From: Dyadobacter luticola | Lineage (GTDB): Bacteria > Bacteroidota > Bacteroidia > Cytophagales > Spirosomataceae | DNA: 64,000 nucleotides | NCBI RefSeq assembly: GCF_005860805.1 | Contig: NZ_VCEJ01000005.1 | Coordinates: 558,001 to 622,000, forward strand | Direction: 5' to 3' | In this document: piece after piece, positions 16,770 to 26,029 of the stretch | Position numbering within the stretch: position 1 is the first letter of the stretch | Layout of the letters: every line of letters starts with the position of its first letter | Position numbers and translations under genes: made by a program | Notes under the pieces: generated by a model | Seen by the model: the letters and a program-made list of their open reading frames with translations, nothing else | Database searches by the model: none | What the model was told of the DNA's origin: nothing

Positions 16770-18161
16770 TTATTTGATTCCTTTTCGTTTTTTGTACTCT
16801 TGGTACCGCTCATTATATTCCTTTAATTCAGCCTCTTTAAAGCTTTTTTCATAACGTTCCGGCAGTTTCAGGCGCTCCTGCATTTCCAGTTTATCCGAAA
16901 GTTCCACCAGCGTATTGCCGCCTTTTTTATCTTTTTCCAGATCAAATGCATCGTACAAATCACCATTGACGGTGAATGCTTTGAAGAATAATTTGTCCTG
17001 ATCGATCGTGATCGCCTGGTAAAGCTGCGTATTCGAAGCGGCCCGGTCCATCCAGTTTTGTAAACCAATATCATACATTTTCGGCCCGCTCACGGATACA
17101 ACATATATCGGCCCATCCGGTTTTTTGCGGCTTTGACCAACCGGCATGTTGATGCCGCGGCCGTAAGTATGGTCGTGGCCTTGCAACACAATGTCAACCT
17201 TGTGCTTTTTATAAAGCGGCTCCATTTTCTCCCGCCACTCATCATTGTCGCGGCCTTGTTTCGTGGAATAAATAGGGTGGTGGTGCACTACCACGAGCCA
17301 GCGGCCGGGATTATTGGACGCTACTTTTTCAAACCATTCGGCTTGCATGCTCCGGGTGCCCCGGTTTGAAGTGGCTTCTTCTGAATTCAGAAAAATGAAT
17401 CTTGATCCTTGGTAATCAATGTAGTAGGTGGTTTCCAGTAAATCTTCCGGGCCATTTTCGGGCAATGCAAATTGCGGGCGCCAATGTTTGGAAACATGCT
17501 CTTTCAAGCCGTCACGATAGTATTCGTGATTACCGGGCGTCGGCAGGTTAGGGATCATTCCATTCACCCAGCCACCCGCTTCAAACCATTCGCCCCACTC
17601 GTAATCGGTGTTTGAGCGGTTGATCAAATCGCCCGCATGGATGAAAAAATTCGCTTTCGGCAATGCTGAATAGGCGCCGCGGATCGTGCGCGACCAGAGT
17701 GAGCGAATATCATTTTGCGCATCCCCGAAATAGAGAAAAGAAATCGGCGCCGACTTGTCGGATGCCGTTTTGAAATGAAACCATTCACTCCACTGCGTCC
17801 CGTTGCCGACGCGGTAAACATATTGCGTCGCCGGTTTGAGGTCTGTAAAATTCACTTCATGGTAAACGACATTGCGGCCTTCCAGCAAAATAGGCTGGCT
17901 TTTAGCATTGATTATCTTGGCATTCGGCACAAAATCAGGCGAGGGGTCGGCTTCATGAATTGCAGCGACAGCGGATTTCACAGTCGAATCTGTACGCCAG
18001 TTGACGGCCTGCGTAGTAGCAGGATCTCCTTTATAACCCAAAATAACCCGATCAGGAAATGCCGAGGCGGGGTAACTTTTATTTGATTGAGCGAAAGAAA
18101 TGGAAGAAATAAAAATGGCGGCTATCGCAAAGCCGAAATATCGCCGGAAAAGTGAGTACAT
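16770..18161 (-). CDS. Purple-acid-phosphatase-like metallophosphoesterase, secreted
   Basis: The 463-residue protein has a signal peptide of about 25 residues (ISFAQ). An N-terminal fibronectin-III-like domain (about 35-130) includes the TxYVYRVGN strand typical of purple acid phosphatases. The catalytic domain shows all metal motifs: GDAQ (146), HAGDLI (175-180), GNHEY (210-214), HHHP (293-296) and GHDHTYGR (328-335). It should release phosphate from monoesters in the periplasm or outside. The C-terminus is Lys/Glu-rich (about 420-463). It is transcribed toward the beta-helix gene and shares a terminator with it. Confidence 0.93.
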   Translation of the reverse strand: MYSLFRRYFGFAIAAIFISSISFAQSNKSYPASAFPDRVILGYKGDPATTQAVNWRTDSTVKSAVAAIHEADPSPDFVPNAKIINAKSQPILLEGRNVVYHEVNFTDLKPATQYVYRVGNGTQWSEWFHFKTASDKSAPISFLYFGDAQNDIRSLWSRTIRGAYSALPKANFFIHAGDLINRSNTDYEWGEWFEAGGWVNGMIPNLPTPGNHEYYRDGLKEHVSKHWRPQFALPENGPEDLLETTYYIDYQGSRFIFLNSEEATSNRGTRSMQAEWFEKVASNNPGRWLVVVHHHPIYSTKQGRDNDEWREKMEPLYKKHKVDIVLQGHDHTYGRGINMPVGQSRKKPDGPIYVVSVSGPKMYDIGLQNWMDRAASNTQLYQAITIDQDKLFFKAFTVNGDLYDAFDLEKDKKGGNTLVELSDKLEMQERLKLPERYEKSFKEAELKEYNERYQEYKKRKGIK

Positions 18162-18282
18162 CGTAATCTTGTGAAATTTGGAACAATGATAATACCTCTT
18201 TCCCCAAGAATCCGGCTATTGGTTATTTAGTTTGTGTTAATAATTGGGTGGGTTTACCTTTACATATAGAACCAATGCTCCC

Positions 18283-20481
18283 GTGCTGAAGAAATCGCTC
18301 CTAATTACCCCGCCGTTTACGCAACTGAATACGCCTTATCCTGCGACAGCTTACCTGAAAGGGTTTCTGAATACGCTGGGGAGGGAGTCTTATCAAGCGG
18401 ATCTGGGGATTGAGGTGATTTTGGAATTGTTCTGTGCGACGGGATTGCGGCGGCTTTTTGCCGAATTAGAAGCGTCGGATATTGAGCTGACAGAGAACAG
18501 TTTCCGGATTTATTCTTTGCGGGACGATTATGTTTCTACTATTGATCCGGTGATCCGGTTTTTGAAAAACAGGAACCCGACATTAGCTCACAGCATTTGC
18601 GACCGGAATTATTTGCCGGAAGCCAGCCGGTTTGCGCAGCTCGAAGATATGGATTGGGCATTCGGCACGATGGGGATCCATGATAAGGCGCGTCACCTGG
18701 CGACGCTCTATCTGGAAGATCTGGGCGATCTGATCCAGGAAGCGATTGACCCGCATTTTGGTTTCAGTCGGTATGCAGAGCGGCTGGGCAGGTCTGCTAC
18801 CAGTTTTGATGAAATGGAGGAGGCGCTGGAAATGCCGGATACGCTGCTGACGCAGATATTGACCCATGTTTTGGAACGAAAGATCCGCATTTCACAACCT
18901 GATTTAGTTTGTATTTCAGTACCATTTCCGGGAAATTTATACGGTGGTTTTAAGTGCGGGCAGTACATTAAGCGACATTATCCGCATATCAAAATCGTCA
19001 TGGGAGGCGGTTTTGCCAATACAGAACTTCGCTCCCTGCGCGAGCCGCGGGTTTTCAATTACATTGATTTTGTGTGTCTGGACGACGGTGAGGCTCCCCT
19101 AATGTCCCTGTTGGAACATTTGGATGGAGAGCGTGCGCTGGCCCAGATGAAGCGGGTGTATTCACTCGTCGATGGCCAGGTTGTTTACCACAATGGTGCG
19201 AAGGAGAAAGATGTGCCTCAGCGGGATACCGGCACGCCGGATTACAGCGATTTGCCCCTGCATGATTATTTGTCGGTAATAGAAATCGTAAATCCCATGC
19301 ACCGGCTTTGGAGCGACGGGCGGTGGAATAAACTAACATTGGCCCACGGTTGCTACTGGGGAAAGTGCTCATTCTGTGACATTTCACTTGATTATATCCG
19401 TCGCTACGAGCCGATGACGGCGGCATTGTTGTGCGACCGGATTGAAGAAATCATCCAGCAGACGCAGCAAAACGGGTTTCATTTTGTAGATGAAGCTGCG
19501 CCGCCAGCATTGTTGAGAGATTTGGCGCTGGAAATTATCCGGCGGAAGTTGACAGTTGTGTGGTGGACGAACATTCGTTTCGAAAAAAACTTCACACACG
19601 ATCTCTGCCTGCTTCTCAAAGCCTCGGGCTGCATTGCGATTTCAGGTGGACTCGAAGTAGCCTCAGATCGACTGCTTGAGAAAATGAAAAAGGGTGTCAC
19701 GGTTGCTCAGGTTGCGCGGGTAGCGGATGGTTTTACACAGGCCGGCATTATGGTACACGCGTATCTGATGTACGGGTTCCCAACGCAGACCGCGCAGGAA
19801 ACGATCGATTCGCTGGAAATGGTGCGGCAATTGTTTCAGGCGGGGATTGTGCAATCGGGTTTCTGGCACCGGTTCGCGATGACAGCGCATAGTCCGGTTG
19901 GGTTGTATCCGGAAGAATTTGATGTGATGCGGCTCGGGCCCGACACCGGTACATTTGCCAATAATGATCTGGAACACAACGACCCGCTCGGTGCCGATCA
20001 CGACCGTTTTGCCGAAGGTTTGAGAAAGTCTTTATTTAATTATATGCACGGCGTCTGCCTGGATTTTCCACATTCGCGCTGGTTTGATTTCAAAGTGCCT
20101 GCGACTTCAATTTCACCGAATTACATTGAAAAAAACATCAGCGAGCTGCCTGATCTGAATAACAGACCTAATGCAATTATCGTCTGGCTGGGCAGTCTGC
20201 CGGAAATGTCCGTCTTTGAAGAAAAAAGAGGAAAGCGGACGGTTGAGATAGCCGAGCTGGTTTTCTTCAATAAAAAGAAAGAGTGGGCAATTGAAACAGA
20301 TATCGCAACCGGCGAGTGGCTTTTGGAGGTTTTTCCAAAGTTATTAATCCAAAATGCGGAGCCTTATGCCTTTGAGCAATTTAAAAATGACTTCGAAGCT
20401 GCCGGCCTGGGAAGTTTCGAAGCTTTCAGCAAGACTCCTGCCTGGAAAAATTTAAAAGAAAACAGCCTGTTAATCCTCTGA
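18283..20481 (+). CDS. B12-binding-domain radical SAM protein with CX4CX2C cluster motif
   Basis: I place the start at the GTG at 18283 (732 residues), because the text from there reads as a B12-binding domain N-terminus (LLITPPFTQLNTPYPATAYL). A TTG at 18244 would add 13 unrelated residues. The cobalamin-binding region spans about 1-300 (VCISVPFPGNLYGG; VMGGGFANTE). The radical SAM core begins at CYWGKCSFC with Cys at 357, 362 and 365, followed by GGLEVAS and a YLMYGFPTQT segment. The family uses SAM radical chemistry, often methylation or RiPP and lipid modification; no substrate is evident and no precursor peptide is visible nearby. It ends just before two REP-like palindromes. Confidence 0.85.
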   Translation: MLKKSLLITPPFTQLNTPYPATAYLKGFLNTLGRESYQADLGIEVILELFCATGLRRLFAELEASDIELTENSFRIYSLRDDYVSTIDPVIRFLKNRNPTLAHSICDRNYLPEASRFAQLEDMDWAFGTMGIHDKARHLATLYLEDLGDLIQEAIDPHFGFSRYAERLGRSATSFDEMEEALEMPDTLLTQILTHVLERKIRISQPDLVCISVPFPGNLYGGFKCGQYIKRHYPHIKIVMGGGFANTELRSLREPRVFNYIDFVCLDDGEAPLMSLLEHLDGERALAQMKRVYSLVDGQVVYHNGAKEKDVPQRDTGTPDYSDLPLHDYLSVIEIVNPMHRLWSDGRWNKLTLAHGCYWGKCSFCDISLDYIRRYEPMTAALLCDRIEEIIQQTQQNGFHFVDEAAPPALLRDLALEIIRRKLTVVWWTNIRFEKNFTHDLCLLLKASGCIAISGGLEVASDRLLEKMKKGVTVAQVARVADGFTQAGIMVHAYLMYGFPTQTAQETIDSLEMVRQLFQAGIVQSGFWHRFAMTAHSPVGLYPEEFDVMRLGPDTGTFANNDLEHNDPLGADHDRFAEGLRKSLFNYMHGVCLDFPHSRWFDFKVPATSISPNYIEKNISELPDLNNRPNAIIVWLGSLPEMSVFEEKRGKRTVEIAELVFFNKKKEWAIETDIATGEWLLEVFPKLLIQNAEPYAFEQFKNDFEAAGLGSFEAFSKTPAWKNLKENSLLIL

Positions 20482-20493
20482 TTTCCTCTTTAT

Positions 20494-20513
20494 CCGTCGG
20501 CTGAAGCCGGCGG
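20494..20513. repeat. REP-like palindrome, copy 1
   Basis: CCGTCGGCT and AGCCGGCGG pair with one G-T wobble around GA. It shares the pattern CCGtyGGCT..AGCCrrCGG with the palindrome 28 bases downstream, so both belong to one short repeat family. It lies 13 bases after the radical SAM stop codon. Confidence 0.65.
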
Positions 20514-20541
20514 CAAATGAGGGGCTGGTTTTTTTTTGTTG

Positions 20542-20561
20542 CCGTTGGCTTAAGCCAACGG
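20542..20561. repeat. REP-like perfect palindrome, copy 2
   Basis: CCGTTGGCTT is followed at once by its exact reverse complement, and a T-rich tract lies on the left. The nagA stop codon (20550-20552 on the minus strand) lies at its centre, so the last residues of NagA (LPLPLA) are encoded by the palindrome. It may also serve as a terminator between the convergent genes. Confidence 0.7.
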
Positions 20562-21668
20562 TAAAGGAAGAAGATTGAAAGATTTTAGATTGTCATCAAA
20601 AGTGGTGAAAGTAGCGGGGTATCCGATTTCGATGCGGCCGATTTGCTTGTCCAGATTTAATGCTGTCACTGGTCGGATGGTAGCCATTTCAATAGCTTCC
20701 TGCAAGGGAATTCCTACAACTTGGACCGCATTGCGGACTGCGTCGCCGAGTGAAATGGTTGCTCCCGCGAGGTTTCCGTCCGAGTTGGTGTAGCGTCCGT
20801 CTTTTAATGTGGCGTCGAATTCTCCCCATTTAAATTCGGTTACTTTTTGTCCCAAAAACAAGGCGTCGGAAATCAGGAAAAGCTTGTCTTTCTTGATCTT
20901 ATATGCTACGCTGGCTGCTGCAAAATCGCAATGTACGCCGTCGATGATGATTGGCGCGTAGACATTGGGCGAGTCAAATGTAGCGCCGACCAGGCCTGGC
21001 TGGCGGTGGCCGAATGCTGACATGGCATTGTATAAATGGGTGACCAGGTTGATTCCTTGTGAAAAAGCCTTTGCCGCTTCGTCATAAGTCGCATTGGAAT
21101 GTCCGGCCGAGACGGTGATACCGGAGTCGAGCAGCATTTGGATCTGATCTTCGGTAAACATTTCCGGCGCGATCGTGATGAGTTTGATCACGTCTTTGCC
21201 ATACCGGATGATTTCTTCCAGCTCCGAATTCGTTGGTTTTCGAACAAAAGCAGTTAAATGTGCGCCGCGTTTGATCGGGTTCAGAAACGGACCTTCGAGG
21301 TGCATGCCGGGTACACCGGCTTTGGGATTTTTGGCAATGTAATTTTTGGTTGCCTCGATGCCTTTCAGAATGTTTTCGTGTGGCGAGGTGATCAGGGTAG
21401 GAAGTACGTAAGCCGTGCCGGTGTTGACGCTGGCCTGGTAAATGTCGTCGATGGCTTCTTCGTCAGCTCTTTCTGTGAAATAATATTTTTCGCCACCATT
21501 GATATGGGCATCAAAAAAACCGGGTGCGAGGTTGGCAACTTTCGTCGTGCCTGCATCCGGTTCCGCGTATTCCATGCCGGCGATTTTCCCGTCCAGGATT
21601 TGAATCCGTTGATTTTTAAGAACTTCCTTTCCTGTGTAAACCCTTTCGGCAAACAATTGAACTGACAT
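20550..21668 (-). CDS. nagA: N-acetylglucosamine-6-phosphate deacetylase
   Basis: The 372-residue protein is a cytoplasmic amidohydrolase that removes acetate from GlcNAc-6-phosphate, feeding peptidoglycan or chitin amino sugars into glycolysis or cell-wall synthesis. Diagnostic sites are present: HING (H55), HLEGPF with the metal Glu at 125, SAGHSNA (H190), THLYNAM (H211), and the catalytic Asp in ISDAL (D268). HING in place of HxH is normal for NagA. No nagB or GlcNAc transporter is next to it. The C-terminal six residues are supplied by a REP-like palindrome, so the original C-terminus may have been altered. Confidence 0.95.
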   Translation of the reverse strand: MSVQLFAERVYTGKEVLKNQRIQILDGKIAGMEYAEPDAGTTKVANLAPGFFDAHINGGEKYYFTERADEEAIDDIYQASVNTGTAYVLPTLITSPHENILKGIEATKNYIAKNPKAGVPGMHLEGPFLNPIKRGAHLTAFVRKPTNSELEEIIRYGKDVIKLITIAPEMFTEDQIQMLLDSGITVSAGHSNATYDEAAKAFSQGINLVTHLYNAMSAFGHRQPGLVGATFDSPNVYAPIIIDGVHCDFAAASVAYKIKKDKLFLISDALFLGQKVTEFKWGEFDATLKDGRYTNSDGNLAGATISLGDAVRNAVQVVGIPLQEAIEMATIRPVTALNLDKQIGRIEIGYPATFTTFDDNLKSFNLLPLPLA

Positions 21669-21727
21669 ATAACAAGTGCGATTTTGACCCGCACCAAGAA
21701 ACGAAAAATGCGCAGCGGTTCAAAATG

Positions 21728-22291
21728 CTATTTGATAATAATGTCAAATTTCGTGAGCAGACCGGCGAGGTCAGAAGAAAGGAATTTGGCTTTTCGAATG
21801 TTGTTGGCAGTCGGGTCGATCGTGAAATTTTTGCTGGTCGAAAAGTCGACGCCAGCCAGATTTGTATTTTCAAAAACCGCGTCCCAAAAGTCGCAGTTGT
21901 GAAGCTTGCATTTGGAAAGATCTGCATTATTGAAGTCCGCGCCGTGAATTTTGCAGTTGCTGAATATGGATTTATTGAGCTTCTTTTTCTCAAAGATCGC
22001 ATAATCCAGAATGCAGTTTTCAAATCTGGCGGCAAAGGCAAAATCTTTGCTTTCTGTAAAATTGATACCGGTCAGCTTGCAATTCAGGAATGTAATGTCT
22101 GAGAATTTGGTATTCTTGACGGACGCATTGCTGAGGTTACAATCTTCAAAAATACAATCGATCAGATCAATACCCGACAAATTGCCGAAAGTGCATTGCA
22201 CAAAACTCACTTGCTCGAAATACGTTTCAGGCAAATTTTCTGCGCTGAAATCTTTATTTCTGATTACTTCCGAATTCCCTGTTTTGAACAT
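21728..22291 (-). CDS. Pentapeptide-repeat protein (Qnr/McbG-like fold)
   Basis: The 187-residue product is built almost wholly of A(D/N)LxF-type pentapeptides, for example CTFGN LSGID LIDC IFEDC NLSNA and ADFNN ADLSK CKLHN CDFWD. These form a right-handed quadrilateral beta-helix. Cys is unusually frequent at the inward positions. The LAGLLTKFDIII tail is like that of McbG/Qnr-type proteins that mimic DNA and protect gyrase, but most chromosomal members have no known function. It is 20 bases downstream of the thioredoxin gene region on the same strand and probably cotranscribed. Confidence 0.88.
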   Translation of the reverse strand: MFKTGNSEVIRNKDFSAENLPETYFEQVSFVQCTFGNLSGIDLIDCIFEDCNLSNASVKNTKFSDITFLNCKLTGINFTESKDFAFAARFENCILDYAIFEKKKLNKSIFSNCKIHGADFNNADLSKCKLHNCDFWDAVFENTNLAGVDFSTSKNFTIDPTANNIRKAKFLSSDLAGLLTKFDIIIK

Positions 22292-22311
22292 GCCTTACCT
22301 GGCGACTGGAT

Positions 22312-22608
22312 TTAAATAAATTGCTGGATCACCGATTTCAGCTGCTCGGCTTGCACCACGCCGGATTGCCGCCACATGGTTTTTCCCTGCTTAAAAACGA
22401 TCAGCGTCGGCACACCCTGAATGCGGTAAGCACTGGCAGCTGACTGGTTTTTATCAACATCTACTTTAATGATCGTCGCGGTGTCGCCCAGGTCTGCTTT
22501 CACCTTTTCGAGGATCGGCGCCATCATTTTACAAGGGCCGCACCATTCTGCCGAAAAATCTACCAAAACCGGTTTGTCACTATTAATCAATTCTGAGAAC
22601 GTAGCCAT
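22312..22608 (-). CDS. trxA: Thioredoxin
   Basis: The chosen ATG at 22608 gives the usual 98-residue form; the extra 21 residues from an ATG at 22671 are not thioredoxin-like. The active site WCGPCK is at residues 22-27, with the cis-Pro region GVPTLIVF at about 68-75. It reduces protein disulphides in the cytoplasm. It lies 76 bases after the acyltransferase gene and 20 bases before the pentapeptide gene, so it could share their transcript or have its own promoter. Confidence 0.95.
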   Translation of the reverse strand: MATFSELINSDKPVLVDFSAEWCGPCKMMAPILEKVKADLGDTATIIKVDVDKNQSAASAYRIQGVPTLIVFKQGKTMWRQSGVVQAEQLKSVIQQFI

Positions 22609-22684
22609 AATTTTTGAATAGTTATGTGAATATAGAACTGCTCTCGGGTAAAGATCGTGCCAATAATTCACAAAAAACTAAACA

Positions 22685-23734
22685 TTACCCCCACTTGGAG
22701 CGCAGGAATTTCCCGAACCTTTTCTCGATGAATTCGTAGGTGAAATGGGAGTAGCAGATGGTCAATGTGATAGAGGAAACCAGCGAAATAGCGATCATCC
22801 ACTCGGTAGGCGGGGATTTGAGCAGACGAAAAAGGATCACATTTACGAAAATAAGGACAATCGCGTGGTTGAGGTAAATGGAGTAGGAGATGCGTCCGAG
22901 ATATTGAAACGGTGCGCTGGAAAGCATTTTTGAAACAAAACCCGTAGAGCTGGCGAAAATCGTGATACCGATGGCGAAAAGCGGCGGGAAAATCAGTTTC
23001 CACAAATTCAGCTCCCAATGATGTACCGCATACATGGCCAGTACGAGCGTCAGCAAAAACGGAATTTCGAAGGAAGAAAGTTGAAATGTTCTTTTGCTTA
23101 AAAATAAATGGGTAAGTATGCCTAGGCAGAAACAAAGCAGCCCACGCACAAAACCGTAGTCGTAAGCAAGCAGGTATTCGCCCCTTGATACAATGAAAAA
23201 CCCTGAAATGATCATGATCACAACAAATGTCAAGTATTTCATTTTGGGCAAAAGCAAGATCACCAATCCGAAAACTACATAGGATACCATTTCGGCGGAA
23301 ATGGACCACGACGGATAATTGTTGGCGACCCAGGCACCGAAAACGGGCGTGGAGCCCATGAAAGTGATGGTGTCGAAGGTTGTGAGAAGGTAATATTCCA
23401 TCCCGAGGCTGCCGACGTTTTTCATCGGACTTTGTTCGCCGAGGAGGTTGGCGATTACGAAGACGATTTCGGTAAAAAATAAAAGCGGGTAGAGCCGGAT
23501 GAAACGTTTTTTAAGGAAAGTCAGAAAATCGCCTGTGCTATTGATCCGGTTCACATAGTTTAACGCAATCACAAAGCCACTTAAAACAAAGAAAAAATCA
23601 ACAAAAAGGCTGGAATTAATAACGAAGAAATTGTTGTAAAGCGGCGAGCTTTTAAAAGCATTATGATGGTGCGCAATGACCAGCACTGAAAAAATTCCCC
23701 TTAACCCATCCAGTTGTTCTACTCGGTCTTTCAT
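22685..23734 (-). CDS. Acyltransferase-3 (OafA-like) membrane protein
   Basis: I choose the ATG at 23734 (349 residues) over a TTG at 23770. The protein starts with the hallmark EQLDGLRGIFS (6-16) and VLVIAHHHN (17-25), where the His is needed for acyl transfer. About ten membrane helices follow, including FFVLSGFVIAL and SYSIYLNHAIVLIF segments. Family members put acetyl or similar groups on O-antigen, capsule or exopolysaccharide. As the last clearly glycan-related gene of the locus (62 bases after the polymerase/ligase-like gene), it likely decorates the same glycan. Confidence 0.9.
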   Translation of the reverse strand: MKDRVEQLDGLRGIFSVLVIAHHHNAFKSSPLYNNFFVINSSLFVDFFFVLSGFVIALNYVNRINSTGDFLTFLKKRFIRLYPLLFFTEIVFVIANLLGEQSPMKNVGSLGMEYYLLTTFDTITFMGSTPVFGAWVANNYPSWSISAEMVSYVVFGLVILLLPKMKYLTFVVIMIISGFFIVSRGEYLLAYDYGFVRGLLCFCLGILTHLFLSKRTFQLSSFEIPFLLTLVLAMYAVHHWELNLWKLIFPPLFAIGITIFASSTGFVSKMLSSAPFQYLGRISYSIYLNHAIVLIFVNVILFRLLKSPPTEWMIAISLVSSITLTICYSHFTYEFIEKRFGKFLRSKWG

Positions 23735-23796
23735 GCGTTTGGTGGCAACCAGGCTGCATTTTTTAGCCAATGCAAGGGTCGCCGGAATGGGCGGGA

Positions 23797-25128
23797 TTAA
23801 GTAGTTACTGGTTTGAGGGATCGTACGACGGGACTTGGTTTGTAGCTATCCAGGTATCGTATCCCCAAAAAGCGGATCATGACGCAGTAAGGAAACCAGA
23901 ATGCAATGTCGTAAGGTCGGCCGCCGGTAGCGAGCAGTACCATCATGGAAAGGAAAAAGAAGGCCAGAAAGCTGGCAAGCGGGTTGGTATTTCTACGTAC
24001 TTCCCGGATCGAGAAAACGAGCAGGAAAAAGTTGAAACCGGCAAAAAACAGAAACCCGAAAACTCCGTGGCTTACCCAGGCTTCCAGTAAAGGCACGTCG
24101 AGGTAGTCGCTTTTGTAGCCGCGACCCAGGAAAACATCCCAGGAAAATAGCGTCTCCATAAACTCTCCAAAACCACTCACACGCCCCATCGCCGAGTAAT
24201 CGACGTCAGCAGTATCGGACAATTTTACACCCGTGGAGGTAAAGACAACGTCCATAATCCTCGCCTCGAAAACATCCCAGTAGTTGAGCAGCAAGCCCCA
24301 GATATCGCCATATCTCGACAGGAAATAATTGATAGCGACAAGCACGATAATGATAAAGATCATATTTCTGAACTTGAAAGCATTACTTACTGCGGATGCC
24401 AGATCGGAAAATTTGAACCGGAAAATAAAATAGGCCGTCGCTGCAATGCCAAGACCCAGGTAACTGGATTTGGCAAGGGAAATTACCACAACCCCCAGAC
24501 CGAAAAGAATTGAGAAAAAGAGGAAGAGCCTTGTAAAAAGACCTTTTGTGGTACCCAGCATCATAATAGCTGATAAAAGGCACATGACACCATTTCGTGC
24601 GGTAATGTGTGGGTTTCCCCCGGGCTGCGCACCTTCATTGGCAAAGCTCACCGCCGCCCGCATACCCGGCTGCCAGTTGGGGTCGGTAAGAAGCGAGTAT
24701 ACCAGTGTGATATTTGTAAAAAATGAAAAAAGGAAAAATACCATGATGAGGGTATCTTTCACATCATTCGGGACGTGCATCAGGAGAATGATAAAGCCGA
24801 ATGTGAACACGTAGTTTCCAATATCCGCCACTGACTTTCCGGCGGCGTTCATGAAAAAGAAATAATATAATGTAAGCAGCAGAAAGCCTAATCCGAGGTT
24901 GAACAGGATCACATTAGGCATGTAAAGTCGCTTGAAAAGGTGCAGCGGCAGCATCAAAACCAGTGCAAGCGCAAAGAAAATGGCGGTAAAAACACTGTTT
25001 GCCGGCCCTACGCCCAATGTATCCCGAATAAAAAATATCATCGGGAATCCGTTGAACATCATTGCGATGCCGAGGGAATACCGGAGATAATTAAAATTTG
25101 TGACTACATTAAGTAAGCTCCAATTCAT
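23797..25128 (-). CDS. Wzy polymerase / WaaL ligase-like membrane protein
   Basis: The 443-residue protein has about 11-12 hydrophobic helices and a large loop near residues 270-330 (YWDVFEARIMDV...MGRVSGFGEF) between late helices, as in Wzy/WaaL/O-antigen ligase families. The short motif GRGYKSDYLDVPLLEAWVSHG (about 335-355) resembles the conserved G-[RH]-G...E(N/A)xx segment of these proteins. With an ABC exporter in the same operon a ligase role is more probable than polymerisation. It overlaps the GT2 gene by 4 bases, so translation is coupled. Confidence 0.82.
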   Translation of the reverse strand: MNWSLLNVVTNFNYLRYSLGIAMMFNGFPMIFFIRDTLGVGPANSVFTAIFFALALVLMLPLHLFKRLYMPNVILFNLGLGFLLLTLYYFFFMNAAGKSVADIGNYVFTFGFIILLMHVPNDVKDTLIMVFFLFSFFTNITLVYSLLTDPNWQPGMRAAVSFANEGAQPGGNPHITARNGVMCLLSAIMMLGTTKGLFTRLFLFFSILFGLGVVVISLAKSSYLGLGIAATAYFIFRFKFSDLASAVSNAFKFRNMIFIIIVLVAINYFLSRYGDIWGLLLNYWDVFEARIMDVVFTSTGVKLSDTADVDYSAMGRVSGFGEFMETLFSWDVFLGRGYKSDYLDVPLLEAWVSHGVFGFLFFAGFNFFLLVFSIREVRRNTNPLASFLAFFFLSMMVLLATGGRPYDIAFWFPYCVMIRFLGIRYLDSYKPSPVVRSLKPVTT

Positions 25129-26003
25129 CTGGAAAGTCTGAAACTGATGTATTTAAGATCCAACCGCAGGACGAAATAGGCGATTTTCCGGATCCGGCAC
25201 CAAAGATACTTCATTTTGTCAACTGCGGGGGAACTGTTCGGGGAAATGTACAATTTTTGCACCCTCGCATGCTCTTCGCTGCCCACCGAAGCGATCGTAG
25301 AAGACTTGGCATCGGCATGTACACGAAGCGCACCGGCCAGGCCGTCTATTTTTTTGGTCGTGACATTCTTGTGGGAAGTGAATCTTGTGATAAACTCGTA
25401 ATCGAATGCAAACCGGAATGTATCGTCAAATGCGCCATACTGCTGCACGAGCGCACGTTTGAAAAACAAAGATTGGTTATGGATCTGCATGCCTTCCAAT
25501 ATCTGGCAGTCGAAGCTGTATGAAGTTGTTTTCAGGATTTCGGTCACTTCATCGTCAGTCGTGATCATGTACAAATCGCCGTACAGAATGTCTGCGGGCG
25601 TTTTGACGGCTGCCTCTCCAAAACGCAGGAATGTTCCCGGAAAATATACATCATCCGAATTTTGGAAGGTAATGTACTCTCCGGTCGCCCGCTCCAAACC
25701 CTTATTGATGGCATGCACCTGCCCGCGGTCTTTCTCAGAAACCCACCAGGCAAGATACTTTTCATACTTTTTGATCACCGCCACACTTTCATCGGTGGAG
25801 CCGCCATCGATCACCATGTATTCCAGATTCGGATAACCCTGGTTCAGGACGCTGATAATCGTTCTTTCGAGGTAAGCTGCCTGGTTGTAAGAGGGCGTGA
25901 TGACCGTCAGTTTGGGATATTTGGAAGCGGTCGGAGAAGGATTGACATTTAATCCTGACAAGAAGGTGCGTAGCTCCCGGGTGTTTTTTTCAAGAAAGTG
26001 CAT
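25125..26003 (-). CDS. Glycosyltransferase family 2
   Basis: The 292-residue protein has a GT-A fold: VITPSYNQAAYLERTI (about 34-49), then VIDGGSTDES (65-74), and the metal-binding FQNSDDVYFPGTF (about 113-125). A WW-VSEKDRGQVHAINKG segment is typical of GT2 enzymes that add sugars to capsule or O-antigen chains. The C-terminus (about 255-292) is basic and amphipathic and may attach to the membrane. It overlaps the downstream polymerase/ligase gene by 4 bases. Confidence 0.92.
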   Translation of the reverse strand: MHFLEKNTRELRTFLSGLNVNPSPTASKYPKLTVITPSYNQAAYLERTIISVLNQGYPNLEYMVIDGGSTDESVAVIKKYEKYLAWWVSEKDRGQVHAINKGLERATGEYITFQNSDDVYFPGTFLRFGEAAVKTPADILYGDLYMITTDDEVTEILKTTSYSFDCQILEGMQIHNQSLFFKRALVQQYGAFDDTFRFAFDYEFITRFTSHKNVTTKKIDGLAGALRVHADAKSSTIASVGSEEHARVQKLYISPNSSPAVDKMKYLWCRIRKIAYFVLRLDLKYISFRLSR

Positions 26004-26029
26004 AGAATCGTAGTTCCGTTGAGTAATGT

